DNA from: Akkermansiaceae bacterium
GTDB taxonomy: Bacteria; Verrucomicrobiota; Verrucomicrobiia; Verrucomicrobiales; DEV007
Direction of reading: 5' to 3'
Assembly (NCBI GenBank): GCA_024233085.1
Contig: JACKQC010000017.1
Coordinates: 62,001 to 126,000, forward strand
DNA: 64,000 nucleotides
Part shown: in pieces, positions 9,126 to 17,543 of the stretch
Position numbering within the stretch: position 1 is the stretch's first letter
Layout: the number at the start of each line of letters is the position of its first letter
Made by a program: the position numbers and the translations under genes
The notes under the pieces: generated by a model
Told to the model about the DNA's origin: nothing
The model's input: only the letters and a program-made list of their open reading frames with translations
The model's database searches: none

Positions 9126-10826
9126 TCAGAAATCCGCCCGCACGCGGAAGCTGAGAAACGGATCGCCCGCCTGGGTGGTTCCCTGGTCTTCAAGCGGCCA
9201 GGCGATGTCGAGATAGCCGTAGAGCGTGTCCCAGAGCTGAAGGCTGGTTCCGACGCCGGCGCTGGCGAAGTCGAAAAGATCCTGTTGCTCGGGCAGCGGG
9301 TCCTTCAGGTAAAGCCTGCCGAAATCGTAAAACGCGTGAAACCGCCATTCGTGTCCGGTGCTTCCGCCGCCCTTGGCCTCCGGTTTGGCGGTTCTCAACA
9401 AGGAGGGAGTGCGCAGCTCGAAGGTCAGAAACCAGCCGCTGTCGCCGAGTGCCTCCGACTCCAGGTAGCCTCTTACGTTCGAGAGGCCGCCGCCGGCATA
9501 CTGCTCGCTGTTGATCAGGGGGTCGTTGCTGGCCTGTGCCTGCGCCTTGGCGAAGGCTTGAAATTCAAAGGGAAGATCCTGCGTGTGCGACAGGTCGCCC
9601 CGGAAATAAATGTAACCTCCATCGGCTTCGTAGCGTTTGGCGTCGAAACCGGCGGGACCGCTGCCCATCCCGCGGAAATGGAAATTCAGGGCGGCATTGA
9701 TTTCGGTGAACGAATCCTCGCGGGTTAGGCCGCCCCCGTAGGCGACGGTGACCGGGTAGTAGTCGATCGGAGTCGAAAAGGTCTCATCCCCCAGCGTCAC
9801 ATCCTCGTCGAAGTGCTTGTAGTCGAGCCCCGCGCTCAGGGAGTGGTAGTAGTTGTCCAATGCCGGCAGCGACCACATGAACCGCATCCCCACCGTCTGG
9901 CCGCGTCCGGCCACCGCGGCGCCGCCGAGCGTTGAAATGTCGCTGTTTTGCACGGTTCCCATCACCATCAGGGAAAAATCGGGCGCCTTCGAAAACCGGG
10001 CGATGTAGTAGGCCGAGTAGATTTCCGCGTCCTCGATTCGCTCGGGCGCGAACTGGGAGGCGAAGCCGAGGCTGTGTCCCTTTTGCCAGAGATTATCGTA
10101 GCTCAGGGAACCGTTGATTCGGAACGGGGTGGTGTCCGGGCTGTATCGGTTGTTCAGTTCAATGCTCCCGTGGAGGGGCAGGTGATCCTCGACCGTAAGA
10201 TCCACATCGACGGTTCCCGGGGCCACGCCCGGCTTGAGAGACGGCGTCACCCGCCGATCCGCCCACCGGTTCAGGTTCACGATGTCGGACTCGACCTTCT
10301 TGAAATCGGGGACGGTGCCCTCCGCGAGCGAAGGGGCGGCTCGCTTGATTTCGCTGGGCAGGAAAAACTTCGCGTCGCGAACTCGCAGCCGTCCCACCTT
10401 GTTCTCGATCACGTCGAAATAGATGATGCCGCGGGTCCCGTTCTGTTGCGGAATTTCAACGGCGACCGTTTGGTAGCCGGCGTCACGGTAGGCCTTTTCG
10501 AGCGCGACCCGGGCATTTTCAAGATCCTCCAGGGTGCGCCCGGGTCCGAGATGGGGGTAGATCGCCTGATCAATATTGTCGACGGGAAGCGACTTCGCTC
10601 CGCGCAATCGGATCTGTCTGATGTGGAACTTGGGTTCATCCACGCTTTCGACGGACGAGCCTTCATTGGCGATCGGCTCGGTCTCCGCTTCGGCTGGCGG
10701 TGTATTGACCGGCTTCGGGGCCGTTTCAGCGGAGAGGTTTGCCGGGAAAAACACCAAAACGAACGCCACAGGAATTGAGCGGTTCGCTGGATTTTGTTTC
10801 TCCTGAGAGCTTCGAAAAATGGACAT
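9126..10826 (-). CDS. TpsB outer-membrane translocator (ShlB/FhaC/HecB family)
   Basis: A 566-residue protein with signal peptide, then POTRA-type domains (about 65-215; FHIRQIRLRGAKSLPVDN begins the first) and a beta-barrel to the C-terminal aromatic residue (RVRADF). The Omp85-superfamily loop motif VRGY is present in GGLSNVRGYLESEALG. The family exports TPS-domain exoproteins across the outer membrane without ATP. Its cargo is very probably the TpsA at the other end of the operon. The start at 10826 is preceded by CAGGGG five bases upstream and gives a normal signal peptide; an ATG at 10862 would add twelve residues without a ribosome-binding site. Confidence 0.92.
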   Translation of the reverse strand: MSIFRSSQEKQNPANRSIPVAFVLVFFPANLSAETAPKPVNTPPAEAETEPIANEGSSVESVDEPKFHIRQIRLRGAKSLPVDNIDQAIYPHLGPGRTLEDLENARVALEKAYRDAGYQTVAVEIPQQNGTRGIIYFDVIENKVGRLRVRDAKFFLPSEIKRAAPSLAEGTVPDFKKVESDIVNLNRWADRRVTPSLKPGVAPGTVDVDLTVEDHLPLHGSIELNNRYSPDTTPFRINGSLSYDNLWQKGHSLGFASQFAPERIEDAEIYSAYYIARFSKAPDFSLMVMGTVQNSDISTLGGAAVAGRGQTVGMRFMWSLPALDNYYHSLSAGLDYKHFDEDVTLGDETFSTPIDYYPVTVAYGGGLTREDSFTEINAALNFHFRGMGSGPAGFDAKRYEADGGYIYFRGDLSHTQDLPFEFQAFAKAQAQASNDPLINSEQYAGGGLSNVRGYLESEALGDSGWFLTFELRTPSLLRTAKPEAKGGGSTGHEWRFHAFYDFGRLYLKDPLPEQQDLFDFASAGVGTSLQLWDTLYGYLDIAWPLEDQGTTQAGDPFLSFRVRADF

Positions 10827-10941
10827 ACCCCTGCTTTGGATTTTGAACCACGAATGGATCATCGATTTGTCTGCGGCTTTTCCGGTGGGGTGTTTCGCGC
10901 TCTAGATTCTCTCGAAAGCGAATCTTCTCAAATAGTGGGGT

Positions 10942-10957
10942 GTGACAAACGTGTTAC
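10942..10957. promoter_or_regulatory. Imperfect inverted repeat upstream of the secretion/Ton operon
   Basis: GTGACAAACGTGTTAC has 6-bp arms (GTGACA and TGTTAC, one mismatch) and lies about 115 bp upstream of the tpsB start in the 10827-11033 gap. On the minus strand it overlaps TTGTCA, which could be a -35 element, although no convincing -10 follows. An operator here is a guess. Confidence 0.3.
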
Positions 10958-11033
10958 AGGTCCTGCGGCGATGTCACTTGACTCCTGATTCGTTTTGCTG
11001 GAAGCCGATCATGTCCCCGTTTTTTCTGACCAG

Positions 11034-11980
11034 ATGTTGATCTCCTTCGTTCCCGGGTGGCATTGGGCGCCGCGCTCTCACGTACTTGGAGTGGGTATTC
11101 TCTCCGTCACGCTTGCGATGTGGCGATTGGAAATCTCTGTCGCCATCACTCCAGAAACCGCGTCGTTGCCACGAGACGTCACATTTGTCGGCGAGGCCAA
11201 CTTCGAACGGCTGCTGAAGAAGGCGGTGGAGGAGAATTGGGCCGAGCTACCGATTGGGGAATGCATCGCGAAAGTCGCGATCGCTTTCCAAGGCACGAAA
11301 TACCAAACCTTCCCGATGGAGATCGATGACCATATCGAGGCCCCTTCGGTAAATCTGGAAGGAATGGACTGCTGGACCTTTTTCGAGATTTCCCTCGCGT
11401 TCGCACGAATGCTGAAGACGGGAAAAAGCGATTTAGCTCCCCAGGATCTGTTGGATCAGATCGAGTGTCTACGCTACCGGGGCGGGGAATGCCATGGGAG
11501 TTATCTGGATCGCCTCCACTACGTTTCGGAGTGGATTTTCGAAGCGGAGTCTCGGGGGATTGTCGAGAATATCACGAATCAGGTAAGCGCTATTCCACCC
11601 GCATCCGTTTTCGGAAAATATTCGAGCTGACTTCTCTTTGGCGCCGGTACCGCTATTTGCGGGAGAATTCCGAACTCCGGGAACCGATGCGGGAATTGGA
11701 AGCTGCGGTGGAAAGATTGCCGGTGACGCATCTTCCAAAGGCGATCGTTCCCGACGTCGAGGCGAAAATCCAGGAAGGCGATATTCTCGCGATCGCGACC
11801 GGACAAGACGGCGTGTATTGCTCCGAAGTAGGGATCGCCGTCAAAAAGCCGGATGGCTCCCTGCGATTCATGCACGCCGCCCAGCAATTCGAAAAGGTCT
11901 TTTTGGACAAGACGATTTCCGCTTATCTCCAAGAGAACAGGAATCGCATCGGCGTGATCGTGGTTCGTCCCAAGGAATAA
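11034..11980 (+). pseudogene. DUF1460 amidase-like protein gene, frameshifted
   Basis: Two overlapping plus-strand frames together make one DUF1460 (N-acetylmuramoyl-L-alanine amidase-like, NlpC/P60-type fold) protein. The first frame (up to the stop at 11628-11630) has the N-terminal hydrophobic segment, the GTKYQTFPME region, the catalytic-cysteine motif NLEGMDCWTFFE, and YRGGECHGSYLDRLHYVSEW. The second, from about 11575, continues the family with SGKRYSTRIRF, IPDVEAKIQEGDILAI-like sequence (here IVPDVEAKIQEGDILAIAT), the conserved His region RFMHAAQQF and GVIVVRP at the end. Moving from frame one to frame two needs a -1 shift near 11575-11590, as a one-base deletion would cause. No slippery heptamer is visible there. 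The gene is clearly less GC-rich than its neighbours, which suggests acquisition from elsewhere. A sequencing error is the main alternative. Confidence 0.75.
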
Positions 11981-12005
11981 GGGCGCGCAAGTGTCGGAAT
12001 CGGGC

Positions 12006-12350
12006 TTAACCGGGAGGCCAATGCAGGCTCCGTCCGGCCAGCAGGTGAATATGCAGGTGAGGCACGGCTTCCCCTCCATCGGTTCCGTTGTTGATCACGA
12101 GGCGGAAGCCTTTTTCGGAATCGTTGATTCCCAGGTCGGCGGCCACTTTCCGGGCCACCAGCAACAGATGCCCGAGCAACGCGGCGTCGGTCGCTTCGGC
12201 TTCGCCAATACGGGGAATCGGCTTCTTGGGAATCACCAGAATATGAATCGGCGCCTGGGGGGCGATGTCGCGAAAAGCGAGGCTCTCTTCGTCCTCGTGA
12301 ACGATGTCGGCGGGTATTTCCCGGGCGACGATCTTTTCGAACAGGGTCAT
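12006..12350 (-). CDS. HIT family nucleotide-binding/hydrolase protein
   Basis: A 114-residue protein of usual HINT/HIT length. MTLFEKIVAREIPADIVHED is the standard N-terminus, VIPKKPIPRI precedes the central helix, and the histidine triad HLHIHLLAG sits near the C-terminus. HIT proteins hydrolyse AMP-linked or similar nucleotide conjugates in the cytoplasm. The start at 12350 fits the family; upstream in-frame sequence overlaps the neighbouring gene and has no similarity. It is 14 bp from the stop of the hypothetical gene downstream of nrdR, so co-transcription with nrdR is likely. Confidence 0.9.
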   Translation of the reverse strand: MTLFEKIVAREIPADIVHEDEESLAFRDIAPQAPIHILVIPKKPIPRIGEAEATDAALLGHLLLVARKVAADLGINDSEKGFRLVINNGTDGGEAVPHLHIHLLAGRSLHWPPG

Positions 12351-12364
12351 GGCGAAAATCGAAA

Positions 12365-12922
12365 TCAGTCGTGGCGGAGCGTGATCTGAACCGGGCCCCG
12401 CCCGCAGAGGGCGCGGTTGACGTGGCTGGTGATCTCGTCCTCCAGCACGCGGCAGCGGGCGCTCCATTTTTCGGCGGAGGCCAGCTGCTTCACCGCCCGG
12501 CGCAGCCCGTAACAGACGACTGTTCGCACACCGCCGTCGGCGCTCGCGCGGAGCCGGTCGTCGAGAAGGCGGAAAAAGGCGAGTTCGTATCCGGCGCCGG
12601 CCCGGCGAGCCAGATCGGCGAGGGAAATGCGGACTGGGGGCACCACGGTCTCGACTTCGGCGGCCATGTGATTAAGGCCCAGGTTCTCAAGCGCCGCGCG
12701 AATGCGCTCGAAAAGGTCAGCCACCTCGATCACGGTTCCCTCGTAGTGATTGCGTAGAAAGGCCTCGACCCCTTTGCTGACGTCCTCGGCCAGCCACGGG
12801 GGCACATCCTGGGTTTTGGCGGCCGCCGTGCGGAGGGTTTCACGAAGCCAGGCGGACTCGCAAAGGGCGAGCGTTTCGGCGTTGACGCGGATGAATGGAA
12901 ACTCGGTCGGCAGGGCAATCAT
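12365..12922 (-). CDS. Hypothetical protein encoded after nrdR, possibly ATP-cone-like
   Basis: A 185-residue soluble protein that I do not recognise. The order of elements in its first 105 residues (FIRVNAETL, a helix with LRETLRTAAAK, then VEAFLRN, then a Glu-Val-led helix IEVADLFERIRAALENLGLN) resembles the layout of an ATP-cone domain, the nucleotide-sensing domain of NrdR and of ribonucleotide reductase. The second half (about 110-185) has ARRAGAGYELAFFRLLDDRLR and a short C-terminal RGPVQITLRHD. It lies 63 bp downstream of nrdR and 14 bp upstream of the HIT gene on the same strand. A link to nucleotide metabolism is possible but rests on weak similarity and position. Confidence 0.7.
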   Translation of the reverse strand: MIALPTEFPFIRVNAETLALCESAWLRETLRTAAAKTQDVPPWLAEDVSKGVEAFLRNHYEGTVIEVADLFERIRAALENLGLNHMAAEVETVVPPVRISLADLARRAGAGYELAFFRLLDDRLRASADGGVRTVVCYGLRRAVKQLASAEKWSARCRVLEDEITSHVNRALCGRGPVQITLRHD

Positions 12923-12985
12923 CGACGGGCGGAAGGAACAGGGCGGGAAAGAATGATGAAGGAGATGAGAAGGAAGAGGGCGCCA

Positions 12986-13486
12986 TCAGGAGGCGCCGGC
13001 TCCGAACAACTCGGGTTGGAGCCGGGGGTCGGTCGGCAGGCGTTCGAGGGACTCGATTTCCTCGATGAACTCGCCCACATCCTGAAACTGGCGGTAGACC
13101 GACGCATAACGGACGAATGCGACCGAATCGATGGCCTGGAGTTTCGCCATGACCTTGGGGCCGATCGCCTTGGTGGGAACCTCGCGGTGACCCTCCGCGG
13201 AAAGCTCGGCCATGATCGCGTCGACCGCCGATTCGAGCAGGTCGATCGGGACCGGGCGTTTTTCGCACGCTTTGACCATGCCTTCGAGCAGTTTTTCGCG
13301 GCGGAAAGGCTCGCGTCCGCCGTCGCGTTTGATGACGCGCAGGTCGCTGGTTTCGAGCTGCTCGTAGGTGGTGAATCGAAAGCCGCAACCGAGACACTCG
13401 CGCCGCCGACGAATCGACAGCCCGTCCTTGGACATCCGGGAATCGATGACCTTATCTTCAAGGCTGTTGCATTTCAGGCAGCGCAT
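12986..13486 (-). CDS. nrdR: Transcriptional repressor NrdR
   Basis: A 166-residue protein, close to the usual 150-160. The N-terminal zinc ribbon is intact with Cys3, Cys6, Cys31 and Cys34 (MRCLKC and CLGC), followed by RFTTYE and the ATP-cone domain at about 49-139 (VIKRDGGREPF, REKLLEGMVKACEKRPV, and VAFVRYASVYRQFQDV). NrdR senses ATP/dATP and represses ribonucleotide reductase genes by binding paired 16-bp boxes. No nrd reductase gene is in the window, but two candidate NrdR boxes lie directly upstream of nrdR itself, suggesting self-regulation. Confidence 0.96.
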   Translation of the reverse strand: MRCLKCNSLEDKVIDSRMSKDGLSIRRRRECLGCGFRFTTYEQLETSDLRVIKRDGGREPFRREKLLEGMVKACEKRPVPIDLLESAVDAIMAELSAEGHREVPTKAIGPKVMAKLQAIDSVAFVRYASVYRQFQDVGEFIEEIESLERLPTDPRLQPELFGAGAS

Positions 13487-13493
13487 TGTTGCG

Positions 13494-13507
13494 ACTCAAA
13501 GTTGAGT
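13494..13507. promoter_or_regulatory. Palindrome at the nrdR ribosome-binding region
   Basis: ACTCAAAGTTGAGT is a perfect 6-bp inverted repeat with a 2-base centre, located 8 bp upstream of the nrdR start codon. It could be an operator or a small hairpin covering the translation start region. Confidence 0.4.
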
Positions 13508-13511
13508 GATA

Positions 13512-13560
13512 CAACAAGATATTGGGGTGTCAAAGGGAAATATGCCACAAGATGTGGAAT
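13512..13560. promoter_or_regulatory. nrdR: Pair of candidate NrdR boxes
   Basis: The published NrdR box consensus has the core CWATATATWG. The site at 13515 reads CAAGATATTG (9 of 10 core positions) and the one at 13548 reads CAAGATGTGG (7 of 10, inside the palindrome CCACAAGATGTGG). Their cores are 33 bp apart, near the roughly 31-32 bp spacing known for paired NrdR boxes. They sit 25-75 bp upstream of the nrdR start, where a promoter should be. Confidence 0.45.
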
Positions 13561-13728
13561 CTCGATCTTTTTCCGGATCAAGTCCGCCATCCCTTCCGGA
13601 AGCGTTCCGAAGCTTCGCCGTTTTCTTCGGGCCTTGTCCGGACGGGGCGGAATTCATCCCCAATCTTCGGGACGCGATCCGGTGGACCCGGGAGGCGGTG
13701 GTCGCGGAAACATACCCGCGTGGACACC

Positions 13729-16302
13729 CTACTTTGCGCTTTTTTTCGTGGCCGCCTTCTTTTTGGCGGGTCCCTCGCCGCGGGGGGGGAATTCCCAATT
13801 GAGAATGCGGCGGCCTTTCGGATTGCAGGTCAGGTGGGCCTTGAACGGGCGGCCTTTCTTCGAGATGAATTTCTCGATGAGATCGGTCTTGCCTTCGGTG
13901 AAAAATTTCAGCGCCTGATCCCGGGGGATCTGGTATTTGCACATCTCCTTTGAAAGGCGGCCCTTGCAGCCTTCACCCTGCACGCGTTCGTTGCAGACGT
14001 AGGAGGTGGGCGTTTCGTAGATGTGGCCCTTTTCGCACACGGGGCACTTGCAGAGCTTGTTTTCCTCGCGAATGGCGTCGGCCTCGGCTTCCTCCTCCTC
14101 GGATTTCTCGAAAAGGAATCCCGCTTTGAGGCCGGCCTTTTTGTCCTCGACCAGTTGCACGGCGGCGTCGAAGGGCTGCTTGAATCGGCTGAGAAATCCG
14201 GTGAGCGGGCCGACGAACCGGCGGGTGAGCAACTCCCGCGCCTCGTCCTCGGTGAAGGGGCGGGTTGCCAGCACCTTGGGAAGGGCGAACTTGCACTCGG
14301 GTTGCTTGCACTTGTAGCGCCCTTCGTCCTGACCCAGTTCCGACGCGCCGCAAACGGGGCAGGGGACGGGGAAGGGCGGGTACTCGCGATTCAGCGATTC
14401 GCTCGCCGCCGTTTTGGCCGTGGCCACCACCTCGCGGGTCAGCTTTCGCACGTCCGCCATGAAATCGGGTCGCGCCAGCCTTCCGTGTTCCATCTGGCGC
14501 AGTTTGTATTCCCATTCGCCGGTCATTTCCGGCGAGGCGAGAATCTCGATGCCCATGTCGTGCAGTTGCCCGATGAGTCGCAACCCGCGGTTGCTGACGA
14601 AGAGGTCGCGCCCCTGCCGGCTGACGTATTTGTCGGCGATCAGTCCCTCGATAATCGCGGCGCGCGTGGCTGGCGTTCCGAGCCCGCGCTCGCTCATGGC
14701 TTCGCGCAACTCGTCGTCGTCGACGCGTTTTCCGGCGGTTTCCATGGCGGAGAGCAGGGTGCTCTCGTTGAAGCGCGGCGGGGGCTTGGTTTCCTTGTCG
14801 TCGATCCGGATTTCGTCGGCCATGGCGTCCTCGCCAGGTTTCACCGGCACGAGCGTTTTGCCGCCGCCTTCTTCCCCCTCCGCGTCGCCCTGGGCGGATT
14901 CGGCCTCCTTCCCGTAGACCTCGAGCCAGCCGGGAAAGACGAGGATTTTGCCGTCCGACTTGAAGGCGTCTTCGCCGATGCGCGAGATCCGGGTGGTGAT
15001 CTCGAATTCGGCCGCCGGAAAAAACGCGGCGACGAAGCGGCGGGTCACCATGTCATAGAGTTTTTGCTCGGCCTCGTCGAGCTTGCCGGGGAACTGTCCG
15101 GTGGGGATGATGGCAAAGTGATCGCTGACCTTGGCGCCGTTGAAGATGCGGCGATTGCCCCCGGCGATCCATTGGTTCGACACGACTTTGGCGGCGTGGG
15201 CGGGAAGATTGGTGACCACGCCTCCGTTTTCGCCGGAGATCTTTTTCATCGTCCCGATGCAGGTGCCCACGTAGTCGTCGGGCAGATAGCGGGAATCGGT
15301 TCGCGGATAGGTGAGGGCCTTGTGCCGTTCGTAGAGGGCTTGGGCGAGTTGAAGGGTGCGGCGGGCGCTGAAACCGAAGCGTCCGTTTGCCTCCCGCTGG
15401 AGGGAGGTGAGGTCGTAGAGCAGCGGCGCGACCTGTTTCGAGGGCTTCTTTTTTTCCTCGACAACGGCGGCTTTTCCCCGGCACCGGTTCACGATGGCCT
15501 CGGCGAGGGAGCGATCCCAAAGCCTCTCCGACCGTTGGTGTGGATCGTTTTCGTCGGTCTTTTTGAAAGTCTCGTCGAACCATCGGGCCGGATAGCGTCC
15601 CGCCTCGACGGCGAAGTCAGCGTGAACCTCGAAATAGGGGCGCGGCACGAACTCGGCGATCTCGACTTCGCGTTCCGAAAGCAGGGCCAGGGTCGGCGTC
15701 TGCACGCGGCCGACGGGCGTTTTGCTGAATCCGCCGTATCGCGAGTTGTAGGCCGTCATCGCCCGGGTGGAGTTGATCCCCACCAGCCAGTCGCTTTCAG
15801 ACCGGCAAACGGCGGCGTCGGCCAAGGGGCGCATCTCCTCGTCACCGCGCAGTTTGCGAAACGCGTCAAGGATGGCGTTGTTCGTCATCGATTGCATCCA
15901 GAGGCGCCGGGTTGGCTTCTGGATGCCCGCCAGCTTGACGATGTAGCGGAAAATCAGTTCCCCTTCGCGGCCGGCGTCGCAGGCATTGACGAAGCCGTCC
16001 ACATCTTTTCGCTTCATCAGCCGGACGATGAGGTTGAAACGCCCCTTGCTGCCGTCGATGGGCTGCAGGTCGAACTCGTCCGGAATCACCGGGAGACAAT
16101 CGAACTTCCAGGGCAGCGTCTTGCCGTCGGGCGTGGTCGGCAGTTTTTGCTCGACCAGGTGACCGAGGGCGGAGGTGATGATGTAGCCGTCGTTCTCGAA
16201 GTAGTCTTTCTCCTTGGCGAATTTGCCCACTTCGCCACCGAGGACGCGGGCAAGGTCGGTCGCGACGCTTGGCTTTTCAGCGATGATCAGGGATTTACCC
16301 AT
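13729..16302 (-). CDS. topB: DNA topoisomerase III-type (type IA) enzyme
   Basis: An 857-residue type IA topoisomerase. The TOPRIM domain starts at the N-terminus (MGKSLIIAEKPSVATDLARV, with DAGREGELIFRY as acidic motif), the active-site tyrosine is Tyr332 in LTYPRTDSRYLP, and the sequence pattern is that of topoisomerase III rather than I. A long C-terminal part has two zinc-binding-like Cys clusters (CPVCGASELG, KCPVCEKGHIYE with CNE) and a Lys/Ala-rich basic tail. It relaxes or decatenates DNA through single-strand passage. The start at 16302 matches the family; the upstream 22 codons do not. It follows dprA by 62 bp, a neighbour arrangement often seen for type IA topoisomerases. Confidence 0.92.
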   Translation of the reverse strand: MGKSLIIAEKPSVATDLARVLGGEVGKFAKEKDYFENDGYIITSALGHLVEQKLPTTPDGKTLPWKFDCLPVIPDEFDLQPIDGSKGRFNLIVRLMKRKDVDGFVNACDAGREGELIFRYIVKLAGIQKPTRRLWMQSMTNNAILDAFRKLRGDEEMRPLADAAVCRSESDWLVGINSTRAMTAYNSRYGGFSKTPVGRVQTPTLALLSEREVEIAEFVPRPYFEVHADFAVEAGRYPARWFDETFKKTDENDPHQRSERLWDRSLAEAIVNRCRGKAAVVEEKKKPSKQVAPLLYDLTSLQREANGRFGFSARRTLQLAQALYERHKALTYPRTDSRYLPDDYVGTCIGTMKKISGENGGVVTNLPAHAAKVVSNQWIAGGNRRIFNGAKVSDHFAIIPTGQFPGKLDEAEQKLYDMVTRRFVAAFFPAAEFEITTRISRIGEDAFKSDGKILVFPGWLEVYGKEAESAQGDAEGEEGGGKTLVPVKPGEDAMADEIRIDDKETKPPPRFNESTLLSAMETAGKRVDDDELREAMSERGLGTPATRAAIIEGLIADKYVSRQGRDLFVSNRGLRLIGQLHDMGIEILASPEMTGEWEYKLRQMEHGRLARPDFMADVRKLTREVVATAKTAASESLNREYPPFPVPCPVCGASELGQDEGRYKCKQPECKFALPKVLATRPFTEDEARELLTRRFVGPLTGFLSRFKQPFDAAVQLVEDKKAGLKAGFLFEKSEEEEAEADAIREENKLCKCPVCEKGHIYETPTSYVCNERVQGEGCKGRLSKEMCKYQIPRDQALKFFTEGKTDLIEKFISKKGRPFKAHLTCNPKGRRILNWEFPPRGEGPAKKKAATKKSAK

Positions 16303-16364
16303 TGGAGAAAGGGGCGGAAACGGGATTCGAAACTGTCCATGGCTGGAACACAAAGCCGCGATCG

Positions 16365-17471
16365 TCAAATGAGTTTTACAAAGTATTTCCCGGGGAGTTG
16401 TTTGACGACCCGCTTCATTTCCAGCCGCAGGAGGGTCGCCGACACGACGGCGATGGGTAATCCCGCGCCCTCCGCGATGGTGTCAATCGGTGTCTCCGCG
16501 GACTCGAGGGCGGCAAAGACCCGTCTTTCGGTCTCGTCGAGCGTTTCGGCCCGACGGGGCGCGTCCAGGCCCGGAAGCTCGGGGGCCGCCGCGGCGCCGT
16601 CGAGTTCGTCGAGAATGTCGCCGGCGTCGAGGACCAGCTTCGCCCCTTCCTGGATCAGACGGTTGCAGCCCGCCGAGGTCGGGCGGTCGATCGGCCCGGG
16701 AACCGCGTAGACGCCGCGACCCTGTTCGAGGGCCTGGCTCGCCGTGATCAGCGAACCGCTGCGCGCCGGGGCTTCGGCGACGAGGATTCCCTGGCTGAGT
16801 CCGGAAACGATGCGGTTGCGGAGCGGAAAACTCTGCTTGTCCGGCACATAGAGGACGGGGAATTCGGAAATCACGGCCCCGTTTTCGGCGATTCGCTCGG
16901 CGAGCGCGGCATTCTCGGCGGGGTAGAGATTGCCGATTCCCGAGCCCAGCACCGCGATGGTGCGGCCACCGGCGGCGACGGCGGCCTCGTGCGCGGCGGT
17001 GTCGATGCCCCGCGCGAGCCCGGAGACGATGGTCACGCCGGCGTGGGCGAGCTGAAAGCTGAGTTTTCTCGCCGCTTCGCGCCCGTAGTGGGTGGCGCGG
17101 CGGGAGCCCACCACGGCCACCGCCAGATCGTCCCGGGGCAGGATTTTCCCCTTCAGGAAAAGGAGAAAGGGCGGGTCGTGAATCGCCCTCAGTCGCTCCG
17201 GATAGCCGGATTCTTCGATTGTCAGCAGATCGATGCCGTGCTCGGCGATGCGCCGTTTCTCCGTCGCGAGGTCGGTGCGGTTTTCCCAGTCCCGCAGGGT
17301 TTCGGCTATTTCGGCCCCGATGCCGGAGACGGAGACCAGGCGATCCAGTGTCGCGTCGAGCACCCGTTCCGGTCCGCCCAGGGACTCGACCAGGCGGCGG
17401 ACACGCACGGGACCGATGCGGGGAAGCAAGGTGAGGACGAGATAGGCCTCGGTTCGTGTCAGTCGTGCCAT
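16365..17471 (-). CDS. dprA: DNA-processing protein DprA
   Basis: A 368-residue protein with all three usual parts: an N-terminal helix-hairpin-helix/SAM-like region (LLPRIGPVRVRRLVESLGG), the central Rossmann-type domain (about 75-290) with VVGSRRATHYGREAARKL and VSGLARGIDTAAHEAAVAAGG, and a C-terminal winged-helix domain (IDTIAEGAGLPIAVVSATLLRLEMKRVV). DprA loads RecA on incoming single-stranded DNA in natural transformation. The start at 17471 lies next to 22-bp repeat locus 2, which separates it from aroB. Confidence 0.95.
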   Translation of the reverse strand: MARLTRTEAYLVLTLLPRIGPVRVRRLVESLGGPERVLDATLDRLVSVSGIGAEIAETLRDWENRTDLATEKRRIAEHGIDLLTIEESGYPERLRAIHDPPFLLFLKGKILPRDDLAVAVVGSRRATHYGREAARKLSFQLAHAGVTIVSGLARGIDTAAHEAAVAAGGRTIAVLGSGIGNLYPAENAALAERIAENGAVISEFPVLYVPDKQSFPLRNRIVSGLSQGILVAEAPARSGSLITASQALEQGRGVYAVPGPIDRPTSAGCNRLIQEGAKLVLDAGDILDELDGAAAAPELPGLDAPRRAETLDETERRVFAALESAETPIDTIAEGAGLPIAVVSATLLRLEMKRVVKQLPGKYFVKLI

Positions 17472-17488
17472 CGGATCGAAGGACCAAC

Positions 17489-17543
17489 AAACAGGGTATG
17501 GTCACCGAGTCAACAGGGTATGGTCACGGACCGAACAGGGTCT
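17489..17543. repeat. 22-bp-period palindromic repeat, locus 2 (three units, overlapping the aroB 3' end)
   Basis: Units start at 17489 (AAACAGGGTAT), 17511 (CAACAGGGTAT) and 17533 (GAACAGGGTCT), each 22 bp apart, with linkers GGTCACCGAGT and GGTCACGGACC. The third unit and part of a linker lie inside the aroB reading frame and encode its last residues and stop codon. Confidence 0.85.

Noticed and set aside
11560..11600. Programmed -1 frameshift in the DUF1460 gene
   Set aside because: No slippery heptamer or downstream pseudoknot is visible, and the family is normally a single frame.
14023..16710. 895-codon plus-strand frame opposite the topoisomerase
   Set aside because: The minus strand has TOPRIM and TYPRTDS motifs; the antisense frame has none.
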